Shown: positions 46,178-55,055, counted from the first letter of the stretch. The stretch is DNA of 64,000 nucleotides from Pseudomonas sp. MWU16-30317 (GCF_020515695.1 NZ_JAIWJA010000004.1:434001-498000); one strand, 5' to 3'. A program made the numbers and translations. The notes: generated by a model from the sequence alone, not told the origin.

Positions 46178-46193
46178 CGGCACAGACTATGCA
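46178..46193 (+). promoter_or_regulatory. Sigma-54 promoter of the DszC-like gene
   Basis: CGGCACAGACTATGCA has GG-N10-GC and a good -24 GGCAC and -12 TGCA. It predicts a start near 46204, about 34 bases before the ATG at 46238. Confidence 0.72.
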
Positions 46194-46237
46194 TTCGCAG
46201 CGTGACGAGCTTTTCTATTCATTGATGGAGCACTGCC

Positions 46238-47476
46238 ATGAGCCTGACGTCCGCGTTCAACCCGCTGTCCGAAGGGACCCATTACGAGGCCCTCGCCAAT
46301 CGCTTTCGCCCGCTGTTCCGCCAGATCGCCGCAGGCAACGTCGAGCGTGAACAATCGCGCAGCCTGCCCTATGAGCCAATCCGCTGGCTCAAGCAGGCGG
46401 GCTTCGGTGCCGTCAGGGTACCGGTGCAGTACGGTGGCGCAGGGGCCTCGGTCGGCCAGCTGTTCGAACTGCTGATCGAGCTGGCCGAAGCCGATTCCAA
46501 TATCCCGCAGTCCTTGCGTGCCCACTTCGCCTTTGTCGAGGACCGCCTCAACGCCCCGCCGAGCGCGGATCGGGATAAATGGTTCGCACGCTTTGTGGCC
46601 GGCGAACTGGTGGGCAACGGCTGGACCGAAGTCGGCGCGGTCAAGCTCGGCAAGGTGATCACTCAAGTGCGCCCGGACGGCGCGAACTACGTGCTCAATG
46701 GCGCCAAGTACTACAGCACTGGGAGCATCTTTGCCGACTGGATCGATGTGTACGCGCAGCGTTCGGACAATGGCGCCGACGTGATTGCCGTGGTGGATGC
46801 CCATCACCCTGGCGTGACCCACAGCGATGACTGGGACGGTTTCGGCCAGCGCACCACCGGCAGCGGCACCTCGGTGTATGTCGAGGTGCCGCTGCCCGCC
46901 GAGCAGGTGATCCCCTTCGAAACCCGCTTCAAGTACCAGACGGCCTTTTACCAACTGGTGCTGCTCGCGGCGTTGTCCGGCATCGGCCGCGCCATCGAAC
47001 GGGATATCGCCCAGGAAGTGCGCGAGCGCAAACGCGTCTACAGCCACGGCAATGCCGACAGCGTCAGCGCCGACGCGCAGATCCAGCAAGTGGTCGGGCA
47101 GATCAGCGCCCAGGTCTATGCCGCCGAGGCCGCGACCCTGCGCTCGGCCGAGCCCTTGCAGCGCGCTTACGTTGCGCGCTTTGGCGACGACCCGCAGGAG
47201 GAACGTCAGGCCAACATCGATGCCGAAATCGAAACCGCCAAGGCGCAAGTGGTGGTGTCGGAACTGATCCTGCGGGCCGCCACCGACCTGTTCAACGCGC
47301 TGGGCGCCTCGGGCATCAGTGTCAACAAGGCCCTCGACCGCCACTGGCGCAACGCCCGCACGGTGGCTTCACACAACCCGCTGATCTACAAGGCGCGCAT
47401 CGTCGGCGACTGGAAAATCAACGGCACCGAGCCCAACTACGTGTGGCAGATCGGCAATGGCAGCAAAGCCGACTGA
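46238..47476 (+). CDS. DszC-like acyl-CoA dehydrogenase-family monooxygenase
   Basis: A 412-residue flavoprotein with the acyl-CoA dehydrogenase fold. Key segments are GFGAVRVPVQYGGAGASVGQ, then KYYSTGSIFADWIDVYA, WDGFGQRTTGSGTS and ALDRHWRNARTVASHNP. DszC and its relatives add oxygen to sulfur (sulfide to sulfoxide to sulfone) using FMNH2 from a separate reductase. It stands alone between a sigma-54 promoter and a strong hairpin, with GGAG seven bases before the ATG. It diverges from the sfnB operon and may carry out the first oxidation of a compound finished by those enzymes. Confidence 0.86.
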   Translation: MSLTSAFNPLSEGTHYEALANRFRPLFRQIAAGNVEREQSRSLPYEPIRWLKQAGFGAVRVPVQYGGAGASVGQLFELLIELAEADSNIPQSLRAHFAFVEDRLNAPPSADRDKWFARFVAGELVGNGWTEVGAVKLGKVITQVRPDGANYVLNGAKYYSTGSIFADWIDVYAQRSDNGADVIAVVDAHHPGVTHSDDWDGFGQRTTGSGTSVYVEVPLPAEQVIPFETRFKYQTAFYQLVLLAALSGIGRAIERDIAQEVRERKRVYSHGNADSVSADAQIQQVVGQISAQVYAAEAATLRSAEPLQRAYVARFGDDPQEERQANIDAEIETAKAQVVVSELILRAATDLFNALGASGISVNKALDRHWRNARTVASHNPLIYKARIVGDWKINGTEPNYVWQIGNGSKAD

Positions 47477-47487
47477 TCGCGCTACCC

Positions 47488-47517
47488 GCAGGCCAGACGC
47501 CGATGCGCCTGGCCTGC
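47488..47517. terminator. Strong bidirectional hairpin
   Basis: GCAGGCCAG pairs perfectly with CTGGCCTGC; inside, CGC pairs with GCG around a four-base loop after one mismatch. It lies 11 bases after the DszC-like stop and 14 bases after the convergent binding-protein gene. Confidence 0.65.
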
Positions 47518-47531
47518 GCCCTGCCTGAACA

Positions 47532-48875
47532 TCAGAACGGCTTGCTGCAATCGCGTGGCGTGATGCCCTTTTCCTTGGCATAGGCCGCCGCCCCGGCATC
47601 GATCAGCGGACGCAACAACGCGCGGTCGGCCGTCACCCAGTCGCTGACCGTGTGCCACTTTTCGCCATCCCACTGCTGCACGCGCACCGAGCCACCGCCT
47701 TCGTGGTCGTTGCAGGTGACGTTGATCGGCTGCAACAAGCCCTCGGCGCCCAACGCCTTGATCTGCGCGGCATCGATCTTGAGGTTTTCCAGGCCCCAGC
47801 GGGTCTCTTCGCCGTTGACCACTCGGTGGCCGTACTTCTCTTGGGTCTTGCGCAGCGCCTCGACCATCAGGATGCCTTGGGTCACACCCGAGTTGTAGAA
47901 CACGCTGCCAAAACTGTTGGGGTCCTTGAGGTTGCTCTTGCCGGTGTCGACTACGTACTTCTTGATGTCTTGCAGAATCTGGAAATCGCGACCGCCCGGA
48001 TTCGGCGTGATCGCCAGATAGCCCTTGGCGGAGGCGCCGGCAGGCAATACGTCTTCCTCGGACGCGGACCAGATATCACCGATCAGGTGGTCGGCCGGAA
48101 AACCGAAGCGCACTGCCGTCTTGATCGCCACGGGGGTCAGCACGCCCCAGCCGCGCAGAAACACCCAATCGGCCTTTTCCTGATGGATCTGCCGCCACAC
48201 GCCCGTCTGCTCGCTACCCGGCAGAGCGATAGGGATCTGCACATCGATGAAGCCATACTTTTTGGCCAGCAAGGCCATGGACTTGATGGTCTCGCGCCCG
48301 GGCGGCGAGTCGTTGTAGGCGGTGACGATCTTCTTGCCTTTGAGTTTGTCGAAGCCGCCTTCCTGCTGGGCGATGTAGTTCACCACCGAAGAGGACTGGC
48401 TGTAGAAGTTGGCCATCAGCGGGAAATTCCACGGGTAAATCGCGCCGTCGGTGGCATCGGTGATGCCATAGCCGATGGTCACCAGCGGGATCTTGTCCTG
48501 CACGGTACGGTCGTTGACCGCCGCCGCGATCGGCCCCGAGATCGGGAAGAAGAACGGCGTCGGCGAACCGTCGCGACCGTCCTTCATCTGCTCGTAGCAC
48601 TCCACGCCCTTGTCGGCGGTCCAGCCGGTTTCGCATTCGGACCAACTGAGCTTGACGCCGTTGATGCCGCCCTGGGCTTCGTTGACGTAGGTCAGGTAGT
48701 CGATGATGCCGCCGAACAGCGGCACGCCACTGGAGGCGTAAGGCCCGACGCGAAAGCTGGGCAACGGGATGTACTGGTGGGTCGGGGCGGCGGCCGCGAC
48801 GGTCGGCAGCAGGCAGGCCGCCAAGGCCGTGGCCGCCAGCCACGGCGCCAGGAGGCGATGTTTCAAATCAAGCAT
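47532..48875 (-). CDS. Orphan Liv-type periplasmic substrate-binding protein
   Basis: A 447-residue family-6 binding protein with a signal peptide ending near TVAAAA. It is strikingly similar to the protein at 37699-39054: both share RVG(A/P)YASSGV, GGINGVKL.W.ECE..WT and the ending (I/T)PRDCS. No Liv permease or ATPase genes adjoin it; the neighbours upstream are ribose-type. It may deliver a second ligand to the Liv-type importer of the sfnB operon. It is 90 bases past the ribose-type permease and may be cotranscribed with it, though a hairpin lies between. Confidence 0.86.
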   Translation of the reverse strand: MLDLKHRLLAPWLAATALAACLLPTVAAAAPTHQYIPLPSFRVGPYASSGVPLFGGIIDYLTYVNEAQGGINGVKLSWSECETGWTADKGVECYEQMKDGRDGSPTPFFFPISGPIAAAVNDRTVQDKIPLVTIGYGITDATDGAIYPWNFPLMANFYSQSSSVVNYIAQQEGGFDKLKGKKIVTAYNDSPPGRETIKSMALLAKKYGFIDVQIPIALPGSEQTGVWRQIHQEKADWVFLRGWGVLTPVAIKTAVRFGFPADHLIGDIWSASEEDVLPAGASAKGYLAITPNPGGRDFQILQDIKKYVVDTGKSNLKDPNSFGSVFYNSGVTQGILMVEALRKTQEKYGHRVVNGEETRWGLENLKIDAAQIKALGAEGLLQPINVTCNDHEGGGSVRVQQWDGEKWHTVSDWVTADRALLRPLIDAGAAAYAKEKGITPRDCSKPF

Positions 48876-48920
48876 GGGTAGAACCTCAGGATGGGAGGTC
48901 AGAAAACCGCGCGCTGAGCA

Positions 48921-48946
48921 CGCCGTGGGTCGTGGGCCGCACGGCG
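48921..48946. terminator. Intercistronic hairpin
   Basis: CGCCGTG and CACGGCG pair across a 12-base GC-rich loop between the ribose-type permease and the orphan binding-protein gene. It could be a partial terminator or a processing or stability element that sets the ratio of the two messages. Confidence 0.35.
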
Positions 48947-48965
48947 GCTATCGTTGAGTGAACGC

Positions 48966-49946
48966 TCACACCGACTGGTGCGCCAGGCGCCGGCTGCTAA
49001 AACTGAAAGCCAGCACCAACAGGATCAACGCGCCCGTGGCGACCTGCTGCCAGTAGAAGTTCCAGCCGATCAGCAGCAAGCCATTGGCGATGACGTTGAT
49101 GAACAGCACCCCAAGCAGCGTGCCCGGCACATTGGGGCGCCCGGTGCGACTCAAGGTGGTGCCCATGAACACCGCGCCGATGGCGTTGATCAGGTAGGCA
49201 TTGCCCGACATCGGCACGTAGGCGTTGACCGTCGAACTGAGCACGATGCCCGCCACCGCGCAGGCCAACGCGCTGGCGAGGAAGACCTTGAGGGCGATCA
49301 GACGAATCGGCAGCCCGGAATAACGCGCCAGTTGCACCTGGGTACCGACCGCCAGAATCTCGCGCCCCAGGCGGCCACGCGCGAGGATCACCCCGTACAC
49401 CAGGGCCACGACGGCCACCAGCCACAACACTAACGGCCCCCCCAGCAACGTCACGGCCGTGATGCCAGGCAGCGCGTTCTGGACGATGTAGATCGGCTGG
49501 CCACCGTCGGACAGTAACTGCTGCACGCTGGTGCCGATGAACAAAGTGCCCAGAGTGGCCAGGAACGGCGTGATCCGCAGCCCGGCGATCAACAGCGCAT
49601 TGAAACCTCCAGCCAGCGCTGCGGCCAACAATGCCCCGACGATCGCCAGCACCAGCCCGTGGTCGCCATTGAGCAACACTACGAACGCCAGGCTGGAGAA
49701 GTCCAGCGCGGTGCCCACCGACAGGTCGATGCCACCCGCCGCCACGGCCCAGGTCATGCCGATGGCGACGATGGCCAACAGCACGAAGTTATTGAGCAAC
49801 AGGCTGCTCAGGTTGCCGACGCTGAGAAACCCCGGCGCGGTGGCCGCGAAAAAGCCGACGATGAGCACGATCAGCAACGGCAGGATGGCGCGCAGCACGC
49901 GCGCCAGCAGCACAGTGGAGAACGGCGTTGGCGCAAGCGTGATCAT
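48966..49946 (-). CDS. Ribose-type ABC transporter permease (RbsC-like), second subunit
   Basis: A 326-residue inner-membrane protein with about nine helices. The sugar permease signature is TWAVAAGGIDLSVG, then NALLIAGLRITPFLATLGT and YLINAIGAVFMGTT. The ATG at 49946 overlaps the stop of the other permease by four bases, which excludes the much longer open frame upstream. Two different RbsC-type subunits in one system imply a heterodimeric channel. Confidence 0.88.
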   Translation of the reverse strand: MITLAPTPFSTVLLARVLRAILPLLIVLIVGFFAATAPGFLSVGNLSSLLLNNFVLLAIVAIGMTWAVAAGGIDLSVGTALDFSSLAFVVLLNGDHGLVLAIVGALLAAALAGGFNALLIAGLRITPFLATLGTLFIGTSVQQLLSDGGQPIYIVQNALPGITAVTLLGGPLVLWLVAVVALVYGVILARGRLGREILAVGTQVQLARYSGLPIRLIALKVFLASALACAVAGIVLSSTVNAYVPMSGNAYLINAIGAVFMGTTLSRTGRPNVPGTLLGVLFINVIANGLLLIGWNFYWQQVATGALILLVLAFSFSSRRLAHQSV

Positions 49947-50947
49947 TGGCCGCCCTCCTCTTTGCGCAACGCCCCGGACACCGCGACCACCAGCAGAATC
50001 AACACCCCCTGCACGCCGTTGACCCAGAAGCTGGAGATGTTCAGCAGCTGGAAACCGTTGACCAGAAACCCCAACAGCAGGGTCGCCAGCAAGGTGCCGG
50101 GGATGTTGGCCACCAGGCGCCTGGAGAACACCACGCCCAGGAAGGCGATCGCGACCACCGACAACAGCATTTCCCCGGACCCGGTGGTGCTGCCGCTGAA
50201 CAACGCCGCCGAACAAAACGCCGCGACCGCAGCGCACAACCCGGCGAGCAGGTAACTGGAAAACACATAGCGGCGCAGGCCCAAGCCGGCAGCCCGCGCC
50301 GCCTCGGGGTATTCGCCTACCGCATACAAGCGCAGACCGTAAGGGCTGTGCTGGATCAACAGGCCGAGCAGCAACGCCACGCTTAACAGCACCCAGGCCA
50401 GCACTGGCACCTGCAGCCAGGCACCATCGGCCAAGGTGTCGAGCAGAGGCGAGTCGGTGGGCAGCACGGTGTTTTGCGTCAGCACCAGTTCCAGCCCGGC
50501 CACCAGGTTCATGCTGGCCAGCGTCGCCAGCAACGGCGGCAGGCGTAACAGCACCACACTCAAGCCATTGAGTACGCCCACCGCCAGGCCGCACAGCAGG
50601 GTCAGGCCGATCGCCTGCCAGGCCGGCAATCCGGCGTTGTTCAACCGGCTGTAGACCGCGGCACACAGGCCCAGGTTGGCCGCCAGCGATAGGTCCAGCC
50701 CGCCGGAGACCACATTGGAGCCACCGCCGATCACCACGCACGTGAGCCCGAAGGCGAGCACGCCGAGCATCGCCGATTGAGTGAAGACGTTGACCACATT
50801 GGTGATGCTGAGGAAGTTCGGCGCGCTCACGGCAAACACCAGCAGGATCAACAGGAACGCCAACAGCGCCCCGCGGCGCAATATCAACAGGGCGAGCCGC
50901 CGGGACAGGCCGGGCTGCGCTCGGGCAAAGATTTCAGACGATGACAT
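49943..50947 (-). CDS. Ribose-type ABC transporter permease (RbsC-like), first subunit
   Basis: A 334-residue inner-membrane protein. The family motif appears as VIGGGSNVVSGGLDLSLAANLG, a modified version of the AGGIDLSVG signature, and VVAIAFLGVVFSRR replaces the usual GGxSxxGG loop region. The ATG at 50947 lies inside the last codons of the ATPase gene (14-base overlap). The altered motifs suggest a specialised substrate. Confidence 0.87.
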   Translation of the reverse strand: MSSSEIFARAQPGLSRRLALLILRRGALLAFLLILLVFAVSAPNFLSITNVVNVFTQSAMLGVLAFGLTCVVIGGGSNVVSGGLDLSLAANLGLCAAVYSRLNNAGLPAWQAIGLTLLCGLAVGVLNGLSVVLLRLPPLLATLASMNLVAGLELVLTQNTVLPTDSPLLDTLADGAWLQVPVLAWVLLSVALLLGLLIQHSPYGLRLYAVGEYPEAARAAGLGLRRYVFSSYLLAGLCAAVAAFCSAALFSGSTTGSGEMLLSVVAIAFLGVVFSRRLVANIPGTLLATLLLGFLVNGFQLLNISSFWVNGVQGVLILLVVAVSGALRKEEGGQ

Positions 50948-52505
50948 GGGCAGGCTCGCGCGCGGGCAGATGGGAGATTGATGAGGACTCGCTGGCACCG
51001 GTCGCGCAGGCCAGCAGGCGGTCGCTGTCGACTGCGCGCGCGTCGAATTCACCGGCCAGGGCGCCGCGGTGCATGACCAGGATGCGGTCGGTGATGCCGA
51101 TCAATTCCGGCAAGTCCGAGGACAGCACCAGCACCGCCGCACCGCGCTCGGCCAAGCGGCCGATCAACCGGTAGATCTCGACCTTGGCGCCGATATCGAT
51201 GCCCACCCCCGGCTCGTCGAGCAGATACAGCGCACAGTCGCGGCTAAGCCATTTGCCCAGCGCGACCTTCTGTTGGTTACCGCCACTGAGTTGCTGCACC
51301 ATGGCGTCCCGGCCGGCGGTCTTGATGCCCAGCTCGCTGATCAGCCGGTCGCTTTCCCGGGCCTGGGCCGGCCCGTCCAGCAAGCCCCGCCGACTGAAGC
51401 GCGCGAGCCCGGCGAGGGTGAGATTTTCGAGCACCGAGAGCAGCGGCGCAACCCCGTGGCTGCGGCGCTCCTCGGGCACCAACGCGACGCCTTGGCGCAC
51501 CGCGTCGCGGGCCGAGCGAAAACGCGTCAGGCGCCCGTGCAAGGCCAGGCTGCCTTGATCCGGCTGGACCAGCCCGAACAGGCTTTTGAGCAACTCCTTG
51601 GCCCCGGAACCGACCAGCCCGGTCAAGCCCACTACCTCGCCCCGGCGCACCTGCAAGTCGATATCGCGGTAGGCACCGCCTGCCCCCAGGCCCTTGAGCT
51701 CGAGCAGTACATCACCCGCTGCCACGGTGGGTTTGGGATACATCTCGCCCACCTCGCGATTGACCATCAACCGAGCGATCTGCGCGGTCGAGGTGGTCCG
51801 CGGGTCGACCACCGCCACGGCGCGGCCGTTGCGCAACACGGTGACCTGATCGCAGAGGCTTTCGATCTCTTGCAGGTAGTGGGAGATGTACAGGATCGAC
51901 AGGCCCTGATCGCGCAATCGACGAATGATCGCCAGCAGTTGATCGACCTCGCGCTTGACCAGCGACACGCTGGGCTCGTCGAACACCAGGATTTTCGGCT
52001 TGGCCAGCAGCGCGCGAGTGATCTGCAGGATCTGCCGCTGGGCGCTGTCCAGCTCCCCCACCAGCGCGCCCGCCGGGAACTCCAGAGCAAAGTACTCGCG
52101 CAACAGCCGCGCGCCCTCGCGGTCCTGGGCGTGACGGTCGATAAACGGCCCGCGCTTGAGTTCATGACCGAAAAACAGCGCCTCACCGACGCTGAAGCTG
52201 GGCGGCAACAGCCGTTCCTGATGAATGAAATGCACCCCCAGGGCTTCGATCTGCCTGGGGCTGAGTGCGGTGAAGGATTGCCCATCCACGGCCAGCGTAC
52301 CGCTGTCGGCACGGTGAATACCGGCCAGCACCTTGATCAGGGTCGACTTGCCCGCACCGTTCTCCCCCACCAGGCCATGCACCGAGCCGCGCTCGACGCG
52401 CAGGTCGACACCGTCCAGCGCCTGGGTCGGGCCGAAGCGTTTATGAATGCCCTGCAGGTGCAGGGCCGGGGGCGGCGCGTGACTGTCCGTAGCGTTGCTG
52501 CTCAT
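50934..52505 (-). CDS. Ribose-type ABC transporter ATP-binding protein (RbsA-like)
   Basis: A 523-residue protein with two fused ATPase domains as in RbsA/XylG. The first has Walker A GENGAGKST and VFDEPSVSL. The second keeps a weaker loop (GLVGSGAKE, with no lysine at the usual GKT place), signature LSGGNQQKVALGKWLSRD and DEPGVGIDIGAK. A degenerate second Walker A is normal in this family. It energises the two permeases downstream. Confidence 0.9.
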   Translation of the reverse strand: MSSNATDSHAPPPALHLQGIHKRFGPTQALDGVDLRVERGSVHGLVGENGAGKSTLIKVLAGIHRADSGTLAVDGQSFTALSPRQIEALGVHFIHQERLLPPSFSVGEALFFGHELKRGPFIDRHAQDREGARLLREYFALEFPAGALVGELDSAQRQILQITRALLAKPKILVFDEPSVSLVKREVDQLLAIIRRLRDQGLSILYISHYLQEIESLCDQVTVLRNGRAVAVVDPRTTSTAQIARLMVNREVGEMYPKPTVAAGDVLLELKGLGAGGAYRDIDLQVRRGEVVGLTGLVGSGAKELLKSLFGLVQPDQGSLALHGRLTRFRSARDAVRQGVALVPEERRSHGVAPLLSVLENLTLAGLARFSRRGLLDGPAQARESDRLISELGIKTAGRDAMVQQLSGGNQQKVALGKWLSRDCALYLLDEPGVGIDIGAKVEIYRLIGRLAERGAAVLVLSSDLPELIGITDRILVMHRGALAGEFDARAVDSDRLLACATGASESSSISHLPAREPAHVIV

Positions 52506-52570
52506 CTCGGGCTCCTTGGGAGGCGGTTGCGTTGTGGCACCAGCGGCCGTTTAGCCGCCAGGGCCTGAGC

Positions 52571-53623
52571 TCATTGATCCCCCCTGAGTTGTTGTACCTG
52601 CTGGGCGTTCGCCGCCGTGGTCAACAACGTCGGCACCTGGGTTTCCTTGGGCAGGTCGTGCTGACCGGCCAGGTAGCGTGCGACGTTCTGCACCGCTGTC
52701 TTGCCGATCAGGGCGGGCTGTTGCGCCACCACCGCACCGATAGGTGAATGATCGCGCTTGAGCAGATCCAGCACCTCGGGCGTGCCGTCGACGCCATAGG
52801 TCTTGATTTCGCTACGCCCGGCGTCTACCAGCGCTTTGCTGGCCCCCAGCTGGGGAATGTCCCACGCCGACCAGATCGCCGTGACACTGCCTTTGGGGTA
52901 CTTGTTGAGCAACGCGCTGATCTGGCTGTAGGCGTCCTGCACAGTGTTGGGGATCACATCGCGCAATTCTGGCTGGATGATCTTCAGCTCGGGGTGATCC
53001 TTGAGCGCGAGCTTCAACTGGTCATATCGAATGGCGCACACCGGCACCCCGTAAAAACCGTTGAACACCAGAATGTTGCCTTTGCCGCCGCTGTCGGCGA
53101 TCAGCTGGTCTGCCAATGCCTTGCCCGTGGCGATGTTGTCCGAGGTGGTGTTATTGAGGCTGTATTGCGAGGGCGCATCGATGGTGAACAGCGGGATGCC
53201 GGCCTTGCTGATACGCTTGAGCCAGGGATCGATCACGCTCAGGGTGCCGAGGGTCTGGATCACCGCATCGGGTTTCTGGGTGACCACGGTTTGCAACTGC
53301 GTCACCAGGTTCTTGTCATTGCGACCGGCATCCAGGGTAATCGGCGTACCGCCCAGGCGCTTGACCTCATCGACTTGTGCCTGAAAGGCCTTGATATCGA
53401 AGTAGTGACTGGTACCGGTCATGCTGATAGCGATACGTTTGCCCGCCAGCGATGGCACGCTCGCGTCATCGGCGTGGGCCGAGGCACTCACGCCAATGCT
53501 GATGAGGGCCAGCGTCAGTGCTGACCAGACCAGATGCCTGCAGCGCAGGGCGATCCGGCTGCCACGACGGCTGGCGTTGTCCGACAGCGGTACCGCTGCG
53601 CGGCTGACAAGCGCAGCAGTCAT
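52571..53623 (-). CDS. Sugar-type periplasmic binding protein of the sfnG operon
   Basis: A 350-residue family-1/4 periplasmic binding protein with a long n-region and signal peptide ending near ASAHA. Features include ISMTGTSHYFDIKAFQAQVDE, then KPDAVIQTLGTLSVIDPWLK and SAWDIPQLGASKAL. Its ATG overlaps the sfnG stop by four bases. The close coupling to a sulfone monooxygenase suggests that the ligand is a sulfur-containing organic, possibly a thio-sugar, and not ribose; this is inferred. Confidence 0.85.
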   Translation of the reverse strand: MTAALVSRAAVPLSDNASRRGSRIALRCRHLVWSALTLALISIGVSASAHADDASVPSLAGKRIAISMTGTSHYFDIKAFQAQVDEVKRLGGTPITLDAGRNDKNLVTQLQTVVTQKPDAVIQTLGTLSVIDPWLKRISKAGIPLFTIDAPSQYSLNNTTSDNIATGKALADQLIADSGGKGNILVFNGFYGVPVCAIRYDQLKLALKDHPELKIIQPELRDVIPNTVQDAYSQISALLNKYPKGSVTAIWSAWDIPQLGASKALVDAGRSEIKTYGVDGTPEVLDLLKRDHSPIGAVVAQQPALIGKTAVQNVARYLAGQHDLPKETQVPTLLTTAANAQQVQQLRGDQ

Positions 53624-54720
53624 GCTGGCACCGCCTTGGTATGGCTCGCTTGGGCTGATTCGAGTTCGCGCACCAACGGCAGCACGTGCAGGCCGAAATA
53701 TTCGACCTCTTCCTGAAAGTGCAGGAACGCCGACAGCACCAGGTCAACGCCAACCGCTTTCAGCGCGACGATCCGTTCGGCGATCTGGCGCGGCGTACCG
53801 ATCAGATTGGTCTTGAAGCCATCGTTGTATTGCACCAGGTCCTCGAAGCTGGACTTGGCCCAGTTGCCTTCGCCTTCGGGGCTGGCCTTGCCGGCCTGCC
53901 TGGCGGCGTCGCCAAACGCGTTGACCGCTTCAGGGTCAGCCTTGTCGATGATCTCGGCGAGCACCGCATGGGCTTGTGCCTCGGTGTCGCGGGCGATGAT
54001 GAAAGCGTTGACGCCGATCTTCACCGAGTGGCCGTTGGCAGCCGCCTTGGCGTGAATGTCTTCGACCTGGGCCTTGATCCCTTCAACGCTGTTGCCGTTG
54101 GTGAAGTACCAGTCCGAGACCCGCGCCGCCATGTCCCTGGCCGCCCGCGAACTGCCGCCCTGGAAGATTTCCGGATGGGGCTGTTGCAGCGGTTTGGGCC
54201 GCAGGGTGTAGTCGTGGAAGCGATAGAAATCACCTTTGAAGGTGAAGTTGTCGGTGGTCCAGACACCTTTGAGTACCCGGATGAATTCTTCGGAACGGCG
54301 ATAGCGTTCGTCATGCTCCAGCCACGGCTCGCCGATGGCGGTGAATTCGCCCTTGAACCAGCCGCTGACGATATTCACCGCGACCCGCCCTGCCGTGAGC
54401 TGATCGATCGTCGCCAGTTGCTTGGCCGCAACCGCGGGCGTCCAGGGGCCGGGCAGGATGGCAGCGATGACCTTGAGTTTTTCTGTGGCTGCCAGCAAAG
54501 CATGGCTGAAGGCGACCGACTCGTGCTGGAACTCGGCGCCGTAGCCGGCGGTAAAACGGATTTGGGTCAGTGCGTATTCAAAGCCGGAGCGCTCGGCGAT
54601 CTGCGCCAGCTTGCGGTTGTAATCGATATCCCAACTGGTGCGTTGCTCGATCTTGCTGACCACCAGCCCACCGCTGACATTGGGGACCCAGTAGGCAAAT
54701 TTCACAGGTTGCTGACTCAT
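53620..54720 (-). CDS. sfnG: FMNH2-dependent dimethyl sulfone monooxygenase
   Basis: A 366-residue LLM flavin-dependent monooxygenase matching SfnG in length and pattern: VKFAYWVPNVSGGLVVSKIE, then TQIRFTAGYGAEFQHESV, AVNIVSGWFKGEF and PEIFQGGSSRAARDMAARV. SfnG converts dimethyl sulfone to methanesulfinate, feeding sulfur assimilation. It needs FMNH2 from a separate reductase (SfnF in P. putida), which is not next to it here. A sigma-54 promoter lies about 55 bases upstream and AGAGGT precedes the ATG. It is the first gene of a five-gene operon with a ribose-type importer. Confidence 0.9.
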   Translation of the reverse strand: MSQQPVKFAYWVPNVSGGLVVSKIEQRTSWDIDYNRKLAQIAERSGFEYALTQIRFTAGYGAEFQHESVAFSHALLAATEKLKVIAAILPGPWTPAVAAKQLATIDQLTAGRVAVNIVSGWFKGEFTAIGEPWLEHDERYRRSEEFIRVLKGVWTTDNFTFKGDFYRFHDYTLRPKPLQQPHPEIFQGGSSRAARDMAARVSDWYFTNGNSVEGIKAQVEDIHAKAAANGHSVKIGVNAFIIARDTEAQAHAVLAEIIDKADPEAVNAFGDAARQAGKASPEGEGNWAKSSFEDLVQYNDGFKTNLIGTPRQIAERIVALKAVGVDLVLSAFLHFQEEVEYFGLHVLPLVRELESAQASHTKAVPA

Positions 54721-54774
54721 ATTGACCTCTGTGCACCGCCGAGATGGACATCATCTCGCTGTACAAGAGCAATC

Positions 54775-54790
54775 GCAGTAATCGTGCCAA
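54775..54790 (-). promoter_or_regulatory. Sigma-54 promoter of the sfnG operon
   Basis: TTGGCACGATTACTGC on the minus strand matches the -24 consensus exactly and keeps GG-N10-GC. It predicts a start near 54763 and a 43-base leader. Confidence 0.85.
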
Positions 54791-54872
54791 ATGGTTTTTT
54801 CAATAAGTATCAATATCTTGGATGAGCTATTGATACCTGAGACCCACACAGGGCAGTGAACAATCTGCTGAA

Positions 54873-54881
54873 CAACTGTTG
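54873..54881. promoter_or_regulatory. Candidate enhancer-binding site before sfnG
   Basis: CAACTGTTG, centred about 114 bp upstream of the predicted sfnG start, shares its core with the sites before sfnB and sfnC. SfnR is the likely binder. Confidence 0.5.
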
Positions 54882-55055
54882 CTCCACAGACAACTGACCG
54901 TTTTACGGGGCGCCTCGATACAAGCCCCGCACGCCCGTCAAGGATGCCCTGTTTCGATATACCCAAAAGCAAGTGCCCTAGATAAAAAAAGCCGTACCCA
55001 TGCACCGGTTCAACACGTTCTAATCTCGCCGAATTTTTCGCCCCGGAGTTTGGCT

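Larger units (their letters stand above)
45850..46237. other. Divergent sigma-54 control region between sfnB and the DszC-like gene
   Basis: A 388-base gap with no gene. It carries two sigma-54 promoters facing outward (45888-45903 minus, 46178-46193 plus) and a CAACAGTTG palindrome (45999-46007) flanked by a CTGTTG-N6-CAACAG inverted repeat (45987-46004). Further pieces are ACCGT-TGT-ACGGT (46074-46086) and CTGTTG…CAACAG at 46098-46126. An AT-rich run lies at 45905-45930. Confidence 0.65.
54721..55055. other. Divergent region between sfnG and the amino-acid-type importer
   Basis: A 335-base gap. It contains the sfnG sigma-54 promoter (54775-54790) and a CAACTGTTG palindrome (54873-54881). 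No sigma-54 element faces the rightward gene, and no sigma-70 promoter for it could be chosen with confidence. No gene is seen. Confidence 0.6.
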
